A DNA stretch of 64,000 nt from Nonomuraea sp. SYSU D8015. Lineage in GTDB: Bacteria; Actinomycetota; Actinomycetes; Streptosporangiales; Streptosporangiaceae. The position numbers and the translations under genes are program-made. Positions 55,777 to 64,000 of the stretch are shown here, piece by piece. Position 1 is the stretch's first letter; each line of letters opens with the position of its first letter. The notes beneath the pieces are model-generated. The model was not told where the DNA came from and did not search any database. It saw nothing but the letters and a program-made list of their open reading frames with translations. Location of the stretch: the NCBI RefSeq assembly GCF_008065375.1, contig NZ_VJYI01000001.1, positions 1,364,001 to 1,428,000 on the forward strand. The letters run 5' to 3'.

Positions 55777-56841
55777 TCATGCGGCCCTCGACCGTCGCGT
55801 GGTGGCCTCCAGCACGTCCTGCCAGAGGTCGTCTGCCGGGGTCGGGGCGCTCTCGTCGCCGACCAGGAGGCGGTTGCTCGCCAGGGTCAGGGCGACGTCG
55901 CGGCCGGGCACGAAGCCGATCGCGCAGCCCACGAAGCCGGGGTGGCCGAGCACGGTGACCTTCTCACCGTCCAGGTCGAGGGCGTAGCGGCGGAAGCCCA
56001 GCGCCTGCCCTGGGTCCGGCCCGGCGGCGAAGAACTCGCGGGCGACCTCGGGCCGCCACAGCCGGTCGTACTCCTCGTACCGGGACATCGCCCGGCAGTA
56101 TTTGAGCAGGTCCGGCACCGTCGAGAACAGGCCCGCGTGCCCGGACACCCCGTCGAAGGCGTGGTGGGCGTTGCCGTCGGCCACCTGCCCCTGCACGGGC
56201 CCGCGCCGCCATCCGGCGAAGTCGGTGCTGCGGTACGGCACCGGGTACGGCCGTCCGGTGTCGAGCATGGTCATCTCGATCCGGTCGTCCAGGGCGCTCA
56301 TGGCGACCTCGGCGCCGGTGGGGCGGGCATATGTGGTACGGGTGAGGCCGAGCGGCCGGGTGACCAGCTCGGCCACCGCCCGGTCCAGCCTCAGCCCGGT
56401 CGCGGCCGCGACGATCTGGCCGAGCAGCACGAAACCGAGGTCGGAGTAGCGGCGTGCGCGGCCCGGCCGGTAGCGCGGCGGCGGCAGCCGCGGCTGGATG
56501 TAGAGCGGCCACCACTCCCACAACCCGCCCCGGTGCAGCAGCAGGTCCCGCACGGTGATCGCCTCGTAGGAGTACGGCAGGTACGCGCTCAGCGGCGCGT
56601 CCAGGTCCACGAGCCGGTCCGACACCAGGCGGATGAGCGCCGTCGTGGTCGCCACGACCTTCGTGACCGAGGCGAGGTCGTGGTAGGTGTCCAGCGTCAT
56701 GGGCGCCTCGCCCACGCGCTCGCCGCCCTCCCAGCGCACCGTCCGGTGCCCGGTGCACTCGGTCAGCTCGAACGAGGGCGTGCGGACGGCCATGATCAAG
56801 CCCGCGGGCGCCTCTGCCCGGGTCTCCGCCTGCGGCCTCAT
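55777..56841 (-). CDS. Serine hydrolase (beta-lactamase/PBP-like)
   Basis: This 354-residue protein belongs to the class C beta-lactamase/esterase family. Motifs are Ser58-Val-Thr-Lys61 (SxxK), Tyr132 in [11 protein letters not shown], and HPGFVG in place of the KTG box. No signal peptide is seen, which points to a cytoplasmic role. The ATG overlaps the anmK stop by 4 nt. It may act on a product of cell-wall recycling, given its partner gene. Confidence 0.87.
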   Translation of the reverse strand: MRPQAETRAEAPAGLIMAVRTPSFELTECTGHRTVRWEGGERVGEAPMTLDTYHDLASVTKVVATTTALIRLVSDRLVDLDAPLSAYLPYSYEAITVRDLLLHRGGLWEWWPLYIQPRLPPPRYRPGRARRYSDLGFVLLGQIVAAATGLRLDRAVAELVTRPLGLTRTTYARPTGAEVAMSALDDRIEMTMLDTGRPYPVPYRSTDFAGWRRGPVQGQVADGNAHHAFDGVSGHAGLFSTVPDLLKYCRAMSRYEEYDRLWRPEVAREFFAAGPDPGQALGFRRYALDLDGEKVTVLGHPGFVGCAIGFVPGRDVALTLASNRLLVGDESAPTPADDLWQDVLEATTRRSRAA

Positions 56842-58001
56842 CGGGTCAGCACCAGCGAGCGCGGCGGCTCGGCGAGCGGGGCGGGCAGGACGAGCGGGCC
56901 GGCGCCCGGGGTGAGCGTGCCCAGGATGCGCGGCGCGCCCGCGCCGGTCCCTCCCGGCACGGTGCCCGGGAGGCCGTGCGCGGTCAGCCAGCCGATCAGG
57001 GCGAACGCGATCGCCTCCTTGTCGTCGGCGGGCGCGCCGTACGCGTCGGAGGGCGCCACCTCCACGCCGGGCAGCGCCGCCCGCAGCCCGCGCATGACGA
57101 CCGGATTGCGGCACCCGCCCCCCGAGACGACCAGCACGCCCACCCCGGCGGTCCGCACGTCGCCGGCGACCGTGCGGACGGTCAGCTCGGTCAGCGTCGC
57201 CACCAGGTCCGCGTCATCCACCTGCGAGCCCGCCTTCGCCAGGGCCGCCTCCACGTAGCCGAGGTGGAACAGCTCCTTGCCGGTGCTCTTCGGCGCGGGC
57301 AGCCGGTAGTACGGCTCGTCGAGCAGCACCTCGAGCAGCCGCTCGTCAACGCGTCCCGACGCCGCGATCGCGCCGTCCTCGTCGAACCCCCGCTCGTTCA
57401 GCCCGCGGCTCCTCACCACGGCGTCGATCAGCGCGTTCGCGGGCCCGATGTCGTAGGCGGACACCTCGCCCCCGCGCACCACGGTCATGTTGGCGATGCC
57501 GCCCAGGTTGAGCGCGGCGGCCCCGCCCTCGCACCCGCCCAGCAGCAGCCCGTCCAGCACCGACACCAGGGGCGCGCCGTGCCCGCCCGCCGTGATGTCC
57601 CTGACGCGCACGTCCGACAGCACCGGGACGCCGGTCCTCTCGGCGATCCACGCGGGCTGCCCGATCTGCAGCGTGCCGCGCGCGTGCGCGTCCTCCACCC
57701 AGTGGAACACCGTCTGCCCGTGCGAGACGATCAGATCGACCGGACCGCCCCGCGCGATCGCCGCCACCGCGGCCGCCGCGAAGCTCTGCCCGATGAGCGT
57801 GTCCAGCACGCACACCTCGGCCAGTGTCGTCTCCGCCGGCGGCAGCGCCGCGATCAGCCTGGCCCGCAGCTCTGCGGGGTACGGCGTGCTCGCCGTGTAT
57901 CCGACCCGCCCCTCCAGCACGCCCTCGGCGAACGAGAAGTCGACGATGGCCACGTCGATCCCGTCGTGGGACGTGCCGGAGATCATGCCGAGAGCCCTCA
58001 T
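56838..58001 (-). CDS. anmK: Anhydro-N-acetylmuramic acid kinase
   Basis: AnmK uses ATP to open and phosphorylate 1,6-anhydroMurNAc to MurNAc-6-phosphate in cell-wall recycling. It has 387 residues. The phosphate loop [47 protein letters not shown] and [12 protein letters not shown] are all present. ATG at 58001 has GAGGAAA 6-7 nt upstream. The operon continues with a serine hydrolase and a nitrilase-type amidase. MltG makes the 1,6-anhydro ends, so it fits the wall-turnover theme of the window. Confidence 0.95.
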   Translation of the reverse strand: MRALGMISGTSHDGIDVAIVDFSFAEGVLEGRVGYTASTPYPAELRARLIAALPPAETTLAEVCVLDTLIGQSFAAAAVAAIARGGPVDLIVSHGQTVFHWVEDAHARGTLQIGQPAWIAERTGVPVLSDVRVRDITAGGHGAPLVSVLDGLLLGGCEGGAAALNLGGIANMTVVRGGEVSAYDIGPANALIDAVVRSRGLNERGFDEDGAIAASGRVDERLLEVLLDEPYYRLPAPKSTGKELFHLGYVEAALAKAGSQVDDADLVATLTELTVRTVAGDVRTAGVGVLVVSGGGCRNPVVMRGLRAALPGVEVAPSDAYGAPADDKEAIAFALIGWLTAHGLPGTVPGGTGAGAPRILGTLTPGAGPLVLPAPLAEPPRSLVLTR

Positions 58002-58117
58002 TGTCACTTTCCTCGGTTGCGCGGGTCGAGAGTGCCGACCCTACCGGTCCAGCTCGCAACATCTTTCACAGCCCGGATTCACCTGGGGTTCACTGGCTGT
58101 CTCTACCTTGTAGGCCC

Positions 58118-59011
58118 ATGAGCTGGAAGTACCGGGCCAACGCGACGCTCGAGGGCCTGACCGGATACACGTTGACGCGACGGCTGCGGAAGGAGCCGCC
58201 CAAGCCGCCACCGCCGCCCAAGGTGCCGCTGGAGCTGCAGAGACTCCCCGGCGACACGGTGCGGCCGCCCGTCGACCCGGAGCACGACCGGCTGCTGCGC
58301 GAGCCCGTTTTCCTGCTGTCGTCCGTGCGGTCGGGCTCCACGCTGCTGCGCGTCATGCTCAACAGCCACTCCCAGGTGCACTCGCCGATCGAGACGCACT
58401 TCCGGCGGATCACCGTCGCCCTGGGCACCGATCCCGTACGGCAGGCCATGCAGGCGCTCGGCCACACCCACTGCGACATCGAGCACATCGTCTGGGACCG
58501 CATGCTGCACCGGGAGCTGACCCGCAGCGGCAAGCCGATCCTGTGCGAGAAGACACCGAGCAACGTGTTCGTCTGGAAGCGCCTGGCCACCTGCTGGCCG
58601 GACGCGCGCTTCATCTTCCTGCTGCGCCACCCGATGTCGATCGTGCAGTCGTGGCACGAGGCCGACCCGGTGAAGCGGCCCATGGAAGAGGCCGTGCCGC
58701 GCACGCTCAACTACATGACGTACCTGGAGGAGGCCCGCACCCACCTGGAGGGGCTGACCATGCGGTACGAGGCCCTGGTCGCCGACCCGGAGGGCGAGCT
58801 GCGCCGGCTGTGCCTGTTCCTCGGCGTCGAGTGGGAGCCGGGGATGCTCAACTACGGGAACAAGGACCACGGCGGCTTCGTGAAGGGCATCGGCGACTGG
58901 CGCGACAAGATCCGCACCGGCACCGTCGTCGCCGGCCGGCCGCTGCCGAAGCCCGACGAGGTGCCCGAGGAGCTGCACGACATCTGCCGTAAGTGGGAGT
59001 ACATGTCCTGA
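58118..59011 (+). CDS. Sulfotransferase family protein
   Basis: This 297-residue PAPS-dependent sulfotransferase has the 5'-phosphosulfate loop VFLLSSVRSGSTLLRVML, and the 3'-phosphate site FIFLLRHPMSIVQSW. EKTPSNVFVWKRLATCWPDA is typical of the family. The N-terminal 45 residues are Pro- and Arg-rich. ATG at 58118 is used. Its acceptor could be a lipid, a sugar or a small molecule. It is followed on the same strand by a sulfatase. Confidence 0.87.
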   Translation: MSWKYRANATLEGLTGYTLTRRLRKEPPKPPPPPKVPLELQRLPGDTVRPPVDPEHDRLLREPVFLLSSVRSGSTLLRVMLNSHSQVHSPIETHFRRITVALGTDPVRQAMQALGHTHCDIEHIVWDRMLHRELTRSGKPILCEKTPSNVFVWKRLATCWPDARFIFLLRHPMSIVQSWHEADPVKRPMEEAVPRTLNYMTYLEEARTHLEGLTMRYEALVADPEGELRRLCLFLGVEWEPGMLNYGNKDHGGFVKGIGDWRDKIRTGTVVAGRPLPKPDEVPEELHDICRKWEYMS

Positions 59012-59095
59012 ACAGGACCGGTCCTCAGGGTGATGGTTGTGAGTCTGTGACAGAGTTCGCCTGCCATTTGCCCGCGATTCGCCCCCGGCTCCGAT

Positions 59096-60742
59096 ATGTT
59101 GCCCTTCGTGATCAACGGGCCCTCGCGCCGTGCTTTACTTGCCGGAACCTTCGCCAGTCTCGCCATGCCGTCCGCCGCGCAGCCGGCCGCCGCCGACAGC
59201 GGCCTGCCGTCACGGCCCAACATCGTCGTCATCCTGGCCGACGACCTGGGGTGGGGTGAGATAGGCAGCAACGGCCAGCGTCTGATCCGCACGCCGAACC
59301 TCGACCGGATGGCGGAGGAGGGCGTGCGGTTCACGACCGCGTACTCGGGGGCGCCGCTCTGCGCCCCCTCCCGTTGCGCTCTGCTCACCGGGCTGCACGC
59401 CGGGCACGGCACGGTCCGCGAGAACCCCGAGGGCGGGCCGCAGTTCGCGCTGACCGATGCCGACGTGACCTTCGCCGAGCTGCTGCAGCTGTCCGGCTAC
59501 CGGACGGCCTGCATCGGCAAGTGGGGCTTCGGGCCCGAACTGGCCGGCCATGCCTCGCATCCGAACATGCGCGGCTTCGACGAGTTCTTCGGCTACATCG
59601 GGCACCGCCACGCCCACCAGTATTTCCCCAAGTACCTGTGGCACAACGGCTCCAAGGTGCAGCTGGACGGCAAGTCGTACGCGCCGCACCTGTTCCGCAA
59701 GCGGGCCATCGAGTTCATCAAGGAGAGCGGCGAGGACCCGTTCCTGCTCTACTTCCCCACCACCCTGCCGCACTCGCCGAGCGTCATCGCCGGCGACGAG
59801 GGCCGCTACGAGGACATGCCGTGGAGCGGCCCGAACCGCCGCCACGCCGCGCAGGTGGACAGGCTCGACAACGACGTCGCCGCGCTGCTGCGCACGCTGC
59901 GCGAGGCCGGGGTCGCCGAGCGCACGCTGGTGCTGTTCACCAGCGACAACGGCCCGCACCGGGAGAAGGGCGTGACGCCGGAGCTGTTCGACTCCAACGG
60001 GCCCCTCCGCGCCGACAAACGCGACGTGTACGAGGGCGGCATCCGCGTGCCGCTGATCGCCTGGTCACCGGCGTTGCGGCCGCGCGTGGTGAAGCAGCCG
60101 GTGGCGGGCTGGGACGTCCTGCCGACGCTCGCGGACCTGGCCGGCGTGCCCGTCCCGGCGAACCTCGACGGACACTCCTTCCGCGGCCTGCTCACCGGCG
60201 ACGGCGCACCCAAACACGATCATCTGGTGTGGAACCGGCCGGACAAGGCGCAGGCGATCCGGCGCGGCCGGTGGAAGGCGATCAGGTTCGCCCCCAACAT
60301 CGCGGGGGCCGGGCCCGAGGGCCGCGTCGAGCTGTACGACCTCTCCACCGACCCCGGGGAGCAGCTCGACCTCGCCGCGGACCGGCCCGACCTGGCCGCG
60401 GAACTGCTGGCCACGCTCGACGCGTCGATCGGGGACGACCCGCGCATCCCGTACGGGCTGAAGACCGAGATCACCGACGGTCAGATCGTCGTGACGCTGC
60501 AGAACGGGTCCACCGTGCCGTGGAACGAGGTCAGGCTGGGACTCGACGGGCCGCGCCGGGCCCGCGCGCACACGGTGGCGCGGGTGGACCCGGGGATGGC
60601 GATCTCGGTCGGGTTCCCGCTGCCCGCGGCGCGAAGCCGGGGCCGCGTCGTGGCCCGCGCCGACTTCGAGGCCAGGGGCCGATCCCAGCTCTTCCGCAAG
60701 ACACATCGGGGGACCCCGCTCAGCGCCGACGCCGTCCCCTGA
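59096..60742 (+). CDS. Exported type I sulfatase
   Basis: This 548-residue arylsulfatase-family enzyme has a twin-arginine-like signal (GPSRRALLAGTFASLAMPS). NIVVILADDLGWGE supplies metal-binding Asp49 and Asp50, and Cys89-Ala-Pro-Ser-Arg is the CxPxR motif converted to formylglycine. GKWGFG, LPHSPS and FTSDNGPHR follow. A C-terminal extension of about 100 residues is beta-rich. It removes sulfate from an unknown ester. ATG at 59096 is used. Confidence 0.92.
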   Translation: MLPFVINGPSRRALLAGTFASLAMPSAAQPAAADSGLPSRPNIVVILADDLGWGEIGSNGQRLIRTPNLDRMAEEGVRFTTAYSGAPLCAPSRCALLTGLHAGHGTVRENPEGGPQFALTDADVTFAELLQLSGYRTACIGKWGFGPELAGHASHPNMRGFDEFFGYIGHRHAHQYFPKYLWHNGSKVQLDGKSYAPHLFRKRAIEFIKESGEDPFLLYFPTTLPHSPSVIAGDEGRYEDMPWSGPNRRHAAQVDRLDNDVAALLRTLREAGVAERTLVLFTSDNGPHREKGVTPELFDSNGPLRADKRDVYEGGIRVPLIAWSPALRPRVVKQPVAGWDVLPTLADLAGVPVPANLDGHSFRGLLTGDGAPKHDHLVWNRPDKAQAIRRGRWKAIRFAPNIAGAGPEGRVELYDLSTDPGEQLDLAADRPDLAAELLATLDASIGDDPRIPYGLKTEITDGQIVVTLQNGSTVPWNEVRLGLDGPRRARAHTVARVDPGMAISVGFPLPAARSRGRVVARADFEARGRSQLFRKTHRGTPLSADAVP

Positions 60743-60762
60743 CCTCGGTTCTCCCGCGGCCG

Positions 60763-61299
60763 TCAGGGCAGGCAGCCGACGTGGGCCAGGGCCTGCTTCA
60801 GCAGCACGCCCTGGCCGCCGACCATCTCCTCCTGGACCATCGGCGAGGCCGCCTCCTCGGGCGTGAACCACACCAGGTCCAGAGCGTCCTGCCGGGGTCG
60901 GCAGTCGCCCGCGACCGGCACGATGTACGCCAGCGACACGGCGTGCTGACGCGGATCGTGGTAAGGGGTGACGCCGGCCGTGGGGAAGTACTCGGCGACG
61001 GTGAACGGCTGCGGTGACACGGGGATCTGGGGGAGCGCCACGGGGCCGAGATCCTTCTCCAGGTGACGCATCAGCGCGTCGCGGATCCGCTCGTGGTGGA
61101 GCACGCGTCCCGAGACGAGCGCCCGGCTGACCGTCCCGTCCGACGCGATGCGCAGCAGCAGGCCGACGCGGGTGACCACGCCGGTTTCGTCCACGCGCAC
61201 GGGCACGGCGTCGATGTAGAGGATCGGCATCCGGCCGCGGATGGACTCCAGCTCTTCCGGTGCCAGCCAGGCAGGCGTCGTTTCGGTCTTTTCGGTCAT
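60763..61299 (-). CDS. Nudix-like (DUF4916) protein with degenerate Nudix box
   Basis: This 178-residue protein has the DUF4916/NUDIX layout: MPILYIDAVPVRVDETGVVT, LLLRIASDGT, then a Nudix-box-like GRVLHHERIRDALMRHLEKD. The consensus RE-U-x-EE pair is R-H-L-E-K-D here, so the metal-binding glutamates are mostly lost. AYIVPVAGDCRPRQDALDLV is the family's C-terminal strand. It overlaps a 45-residue membrane-protein gene by 4 nt (ATGA), placing it at the end of the formate dehydrogenase operon. Confidence 0.8.
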   Translation of the reverse strand: MTEKTETTPAWLAPEELESIRGRMPILYIDAVPVRVDETGVVTRVGLLLRIASDGTVSRALVSGRVLHHERIRDALMRHLEKDLGPVALPQIPVSPQPFTVAEYFPTAGVTPYHDPRQHAVSLAYIVPVAGDCRPRQDALDLVWFTPEEAASPMVQEEMVGGQGVLLKQALAHVGCLP

Positions 61300-61433
61300 T
61301 GGCTGATCGTACGGCCTCGCCGCCGGTGTGCTGGGGCCGGGTCGGGAAGAGCCCGGCCCGCCAGCCACGACGCCGTGCAGATGGCCAGCACCATGCCCAG
61401 GAACGGCAGGTATTCGATGATCTTCCGGTTCAT
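61296..61433 (-). CDS. 45-residue single-helix membrane protein of the Fdh operon
   Basis: This short gene overlaps the nrfD-type gene by 4 nt (ATGA at 61433) and the Nudix-like gene by 4 nt (ATGA at 61299). It encodes one transmembrane helix (IIEYLPFLGMVLAICTASWL) with a basic C-terminal tail rich in Arg. Both overlaps and normal codon use support a real gene. It could be a small accessory subunit of the dehydrogenase membrane arm, which is inference. Confidence 0.78.
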   Translation of the reverse strand: MNRKIIEYLPFLGMVLAICTASWLAGRALPDPAPAHRRRGRTISQ

Positions 61434-62419
61434 GTGAGGTCCTTCCTCGCCAGCCGCCTGCGCTGCGGCTGCACGGTGAACTTCGGGTCACGGGCCGACT
61501 CCATCCCGGCCCGGAAGATCCCGAACCGGGTGCACGCCGACCCCGCCAGCAGGGCCGCCCCCGCCGCGGCGGCCGCGATCCTGCTGCGCCGGCCGGCCAC
61601 GATCCCGGCCAGCGCTCCCGCGAGCGACAGCGCCTCGCCGACGCGCAGCAGCCTGCTGCGTTTGAGCGGCTCGGCCAGCGGGCCCAGCCTGCGCTCCATC
61701 CGGGTGGCGGCCGCGCACTCGGCGGCCGCGCCCAGCAGCGCCGCCCGCCGGGCCGGCCCGGCCTCGCCGGCCGGCGCGGCCAGCATGCCGAGCCCGCCCG
61801 CCGCGGCCAGCGCCGATCCGGCGAACAGGAACGGCATCTCGCGGTATCCGTCGTGCCAGGCGGGAACGGCGGTGTCGCTGATCAGCGCGGCGGTGTACGT
61901 GGCCACCGCGGACCCCGCCAGTCCGGCCCCGAGGGTGGCCGCCCGTCCCAGCCCGGGGAGGCGCCCGGTCACGTCGGTGGCCGCCGCGCAGCCGGCCTGC
62001 GGGCCGTACGCGGTCAGGATCCACGTGCCGACGCTCATCGGCGAGGTCACCTTGAACACCCGCAGCATGTTGACGAACCGCTCCGGCCTGCCCAGGTCGT
62101 GGATCAGCGAGTACAGGGAACCGCCCAGCGCGCACAGGGCGCCCACCTTGGCCGCCCTGGCCAGGCGGGGCCTGCCGGTCAGCTCGGCCGCGGCCGCCAG
62201 CGTGGAGGAGGCGCCGGCCAGGCCGCCGAGGAACAGGTAGCCGGCGATGTCGGGCGCCTTCCACGTCGGCTCGTTCAGCACCGGGCGTCCGTAGTAGGAG
62301 CGGGCGTTCGCCTCGGGCACGGCAGGGCGTGCGTGCCTGGGACCGGCCGAGCCCGGCGTCGCCTCCCGCTCGGTCCGCAGCTCCGCGGATCCGTCCAAGC
62401 GCACATCGGTCTGACTCAC
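61430..62419 (-). CDS. NrfD/PsrC-type membrane subunit
   Basis: This 329-residue quinone-interacting subunit of a molybdopterin oxidoreductase has about eight transmembrane helices. An N-terminal SYYGRPVLNEPTWKAPDIAG precedes helix 1 (YLFLGGLAGASSTLAA), followed by HDLGRPERFVNMLRVFKVTS, the signature of NrfD proteins. GTG at 62419 has GGAGGAGG 8 nt upstream and overlaps the stop of the Fe-S subunit (GTGA). Confidence 0.9.
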   Translation of the reverse strand: MSQTDVRLDGSAELRTEREATPGSAGPRHARPAVPEANARSYYGRPVLNEPTWKAPDIAGYLFLGGLAGASSTLAAAAELTGRPRLARAAKVGALCALGGSLYSLIHDLGRPERFVNMLRVFKVTSPMSVGTWILTAYGPQAGCAAATDVTGRLPGLGRAATLGAGLAGSAVATYTAALISDTAVPAWHDGYREMPFLFAGSALAAAGGLGMLAAPAGEAGPARRAALLGAAAECAAATRMERRLGPLAEPLKRSRLLRVGEALSLAGALAGIVAGRRSRIAAAAAGAALLAGSACTRFGIFRAGMESARDPKFTVQPQRRRLARKDLT

Positions 62420-63402
62420 GACGACCGCCTCCTCCAGGGGCTCACGACCGACCACCCCGTCGCCCGCCGTCCCCGCAACGCCGCCACGGCCGCGCGGGCC
62501 GCCCTCCGGACGGGAGGGATTTCGGGGAGGAGCAGGCCGGCCGAGGTCCTTTGAGTCGGGAGCAGGGCGGCTGGGGGAGGGGAAGGGCGGGGTGAGGTCC
62601 AGAAGGCCAGGGCCGCGCCGGCGAGCAGGGCCAGGGCCGCGACGCCCGCGTGGCGCCACATCGAAGGCAGGTCCCTGGTGGTCACCACGGGGTCCGGCGG
62701 CAGGCCGTAGACCTCGGGCTCGTCGAGCAGCAGGAAGAACGCGCCCGCCCCGCCCACACCGTCGCCGGGATCGTGACCGTACAGGCGGGCCGAGGTGACG
62801 CCGGCCCTGCGCACCTGCTCCAGCCGCCGCTCGGCCCGCTCACGCAGCTCGTCCAGGTCGCCGAACTGGATGGAGTCGGTCGGGCAGGTCTTGGCGCAGG
62901 CCGGCTCCTGCCCGGCCCCGAGCCGGTCGTAGCACATCGTGCACTTGGCCGCCGTGCCGCCACCGGGACCGGCGCCGTCGCGCTCCCGCTTGCCGATCAC
63001 CCCGAACGGGCAGGCGGGCACGCAGTAGCCGCACCCGTTGCACACGTCGTCCTGCACCACCACCGTCCCGTACTCGGTGCGGAACAGCGACCCCGTCGGG
63101 CACACGTCCAGGCAGGCGGCGTGCGTGCAGTGCTTGCACACGTCGGAGGCCATCAGCCAGCGGAAGTCCTGGTCCCCGAGTCCCGGCTCCTGGCGGCCGA
63201 GCGGGCGGCGCTGCTCGACGAACGCCACGTGCCGCCAGGTGTCCGCCCCCAGCCCCAGGGTGTTGTCGTACGACATGCCGGTGAAGGACAGGCCGTCCGC
63301 GGCGAGGGCGTTCCACTCCTTGCACGCCACTTCGCACGCCTTGCAGCCGATGCAGATGCTCGTGTCGGTGAAGAACCCCACCCTCCCGGTGCCGATCGCC
63401 AT
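62416..63402 (-). CDS. 4Fe-4S dicluster subunit of formate dehydrogenase
   Basis: This 328-residue electron-transfer subunit is of the FdnH/FdxH type. Four cysteine groups bind four [4Fe-4S] clusters: CIGCKACEVACK, CKHCTHAACLDVCP, CNGCGYCVPACP and CTMCYD with CAKTCP. A single transmembrane helix lies near the C-terminus (MWRHAGVAALALLAGAALAF), as in FdnH, followed by a basic tail. It lies 3 nt after the large-subunit stop and overlaps the NrfD gene. Confidence 0.92.
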   Translation of the reverse strand: MAIGTGRVGFFTDTSICIGCKACEVACKEWNALAADGLSFTGMSYDNTLGLGADTWRHVAFVEQRRPLGRQEPGLGDQDFRWLMASDVCKHCTHAACLDVCPTGSLFRTEYGTVVVQDDVCNGCGYCVPACPFGVIGKRERDGAGPGGGTAAKCTMCYDRLGAGQEPACAKTCPTDSIQFGDLDELRERAERRLEQVRRAGVTSARLYGHDPGDGVGGAGAFFLLLDEPEVYGLPPDPVVTTRDLPSMWRHAGVAALALLAGAALAFWTSPRPSPPPAALLPTQRTSAGLLLPEIPPVRRAARAAVAALRGRRATGWSVVSPWRRRSS

Positions 63403-63405
63403 GGC

Positions 63406-64000
63406 TCACGCCTCCGTTCCGGTGTCGCCGGTCACGCCGGCCTGCTGCCGATAGGACAGGACGAGCTCGAGCAGCGCCGCGCCCCGCGGCCGCCGCCCCG
63501 GCCGGATGTCGGCCGACAGCGCCTTGACCTCCTGGATGTGCGAGTTCGGGTCCAGCGAGATCGACGACAGCTCGTTGGCCGCATCGCCCCTGGCCAGGCC
63601 GTTGGGCCCGAAGTGGAAGGGCAGCCCGATCTGGTGCAGCGTCCGCCCGTCCAGGCGCAGCGGCGCGATCCGGTCGGTGACGAGCACCCTCGCCTCGATG
63701 GCGCCCCGGGCGGTGATGATCGTGGCCCAGTCGCCGTGCACCAGCCCCCGCTCGGCGGCCAGCTGGGGCGACACCTCGCAGAACATCTCCGGCTGCAGCT
63801 CGGCCAGGTACGGCGTGTGCCGGCTCATGCCGCCGGCCGTGAAGTGCTCGGTCAGCCGGTACGTCGTGACCACGTACGGGAAGACCGACGCGCCCGGATC
63901 GTCCCCGCTCGGGTGATAGCGGTTGTCCTCGTGCGGGTAGATCTTGCGGGCCGGGTTGCGCTGGTGCCCGTACAGCGGATTGGCCACCGGCGAGTCCTGC
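63406..64000 (-). CDS. Formate dehydrogenase large subunit, C-terminal part
   Basis: The frame is open from the window edge at 64000 to a stop at 63406 (about 198 residues). It holds the molybdopterin dinucleotide-binding domain of a formate dehydrogenase alpha chain: TYRLTEHFTAGGMSRHTPYL, EMFCEVSPQLAAERGL, HGDWATIITARGAIEA and QIGLPFHFGPNGL. The active-site residue (Cys or Sec) is outside the window. It heads the Fdh-FeS-NrfD-small protein-Nudix operon. Confidence 0.92.
   Translation of the reverse strand, partial: QDSPVANPLYGHQRNPARKIYPHEDNRYHPSGDDPGASVFPYVVTTYRLTEHFTAGGMSRHTPYLAELQPEMFCEVSPQLAAERGLVHGDWATIITARGAIEARVLVTDRIAPLRLDGRTLHQIGLPFHFGPNGLARGDAANELSSISLDPNSHIQEVKALSADIRPGRRPRGAALLELVLSYRQQAGVTGDTGTEA

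Overview
The window reads as a chromosomal segment of a high-GC actinobacterium. Third codon positions are almost always G or C, GTG and TTG starts are common, many genes overlap by ATGA or GTGA, and it carries actinobacterial families (DUF349, DUF948 and DUF6167 next to alaS, an F420-type LLM oxidoreductase, ROK/ABC sugar uptake, DNRLRE-Rhs secreted proteins). A member of the Streptosporangiales (Nonomuraea-like) is my best guess from gene content; this is inference, not a search result.

Region 1, about 1-18740, is conserved core. It runs from the end of a DUF349 gene, through two related membrane-anchored cyclophilins that flank an MBL hydrolase-hisS-aspS operon, then DUF2231, rarA, a shortened cyclase-family gene, an MpaB/DUF2236 gene, DUF948-DUF6167-alaS-ruvX, two mltG paralogues in tandem, and aroE. 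A possible 59-codon frame sits between ruvX and the first mltG and overlaps both by 4 nt.

Region 2, about 18740-26300, is translation. infC appears to use an ATC start behind a long leader with a terminator-like hairpin and a competing helix. It is followed by rpmI, rplT and a clear terminator, then a SPOUT RNA methyltransferase, a soluble PAS histidine kinase, and pheS-pheT.

Region 3, about 26340-50230, is accessory. It has a Uma2 nuclease gene with an apparent one-base shift in a homopolymer behind a leaderless-type promoter, a phosphoesterase, an MFS exporter, an NTF2-like gene with a small membrane protein, a 750-residue membrane protein, an acyl-CoA synthetase behind two abutting palindromes, and a secreted GH10 xylanase with FN3 and CBM2. 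Next are a 1734-residue Rhs protein that stops at its core motif, and a small secreted modular protein with a six-cysteine tail. An LLM-VOC pair still carries the stump of an acyl/AMP ligase, and a VOC fragment lies nearby. A sugar ABC importer without its ATPase faces a ROK regulator.

Region 4, about 50230-64000, is cell envelope and redox: a large secreted subtilase, a stand-alone sensor-domain membrane protein, an anmK-serine hydrolase-nitrilase operon, a sulfotransferase and a Tat-type sulfatase, and the 3' part of a formate-dehydrogenase operon (MoCo subunit, Fe-S subunit, NrfD) ending in a 45-residue membrane protein and a Nudix-like protein, all tightly coupled. I saw no tRNA, rRNA, CRISPR array, insertion sequence or prophage genes.
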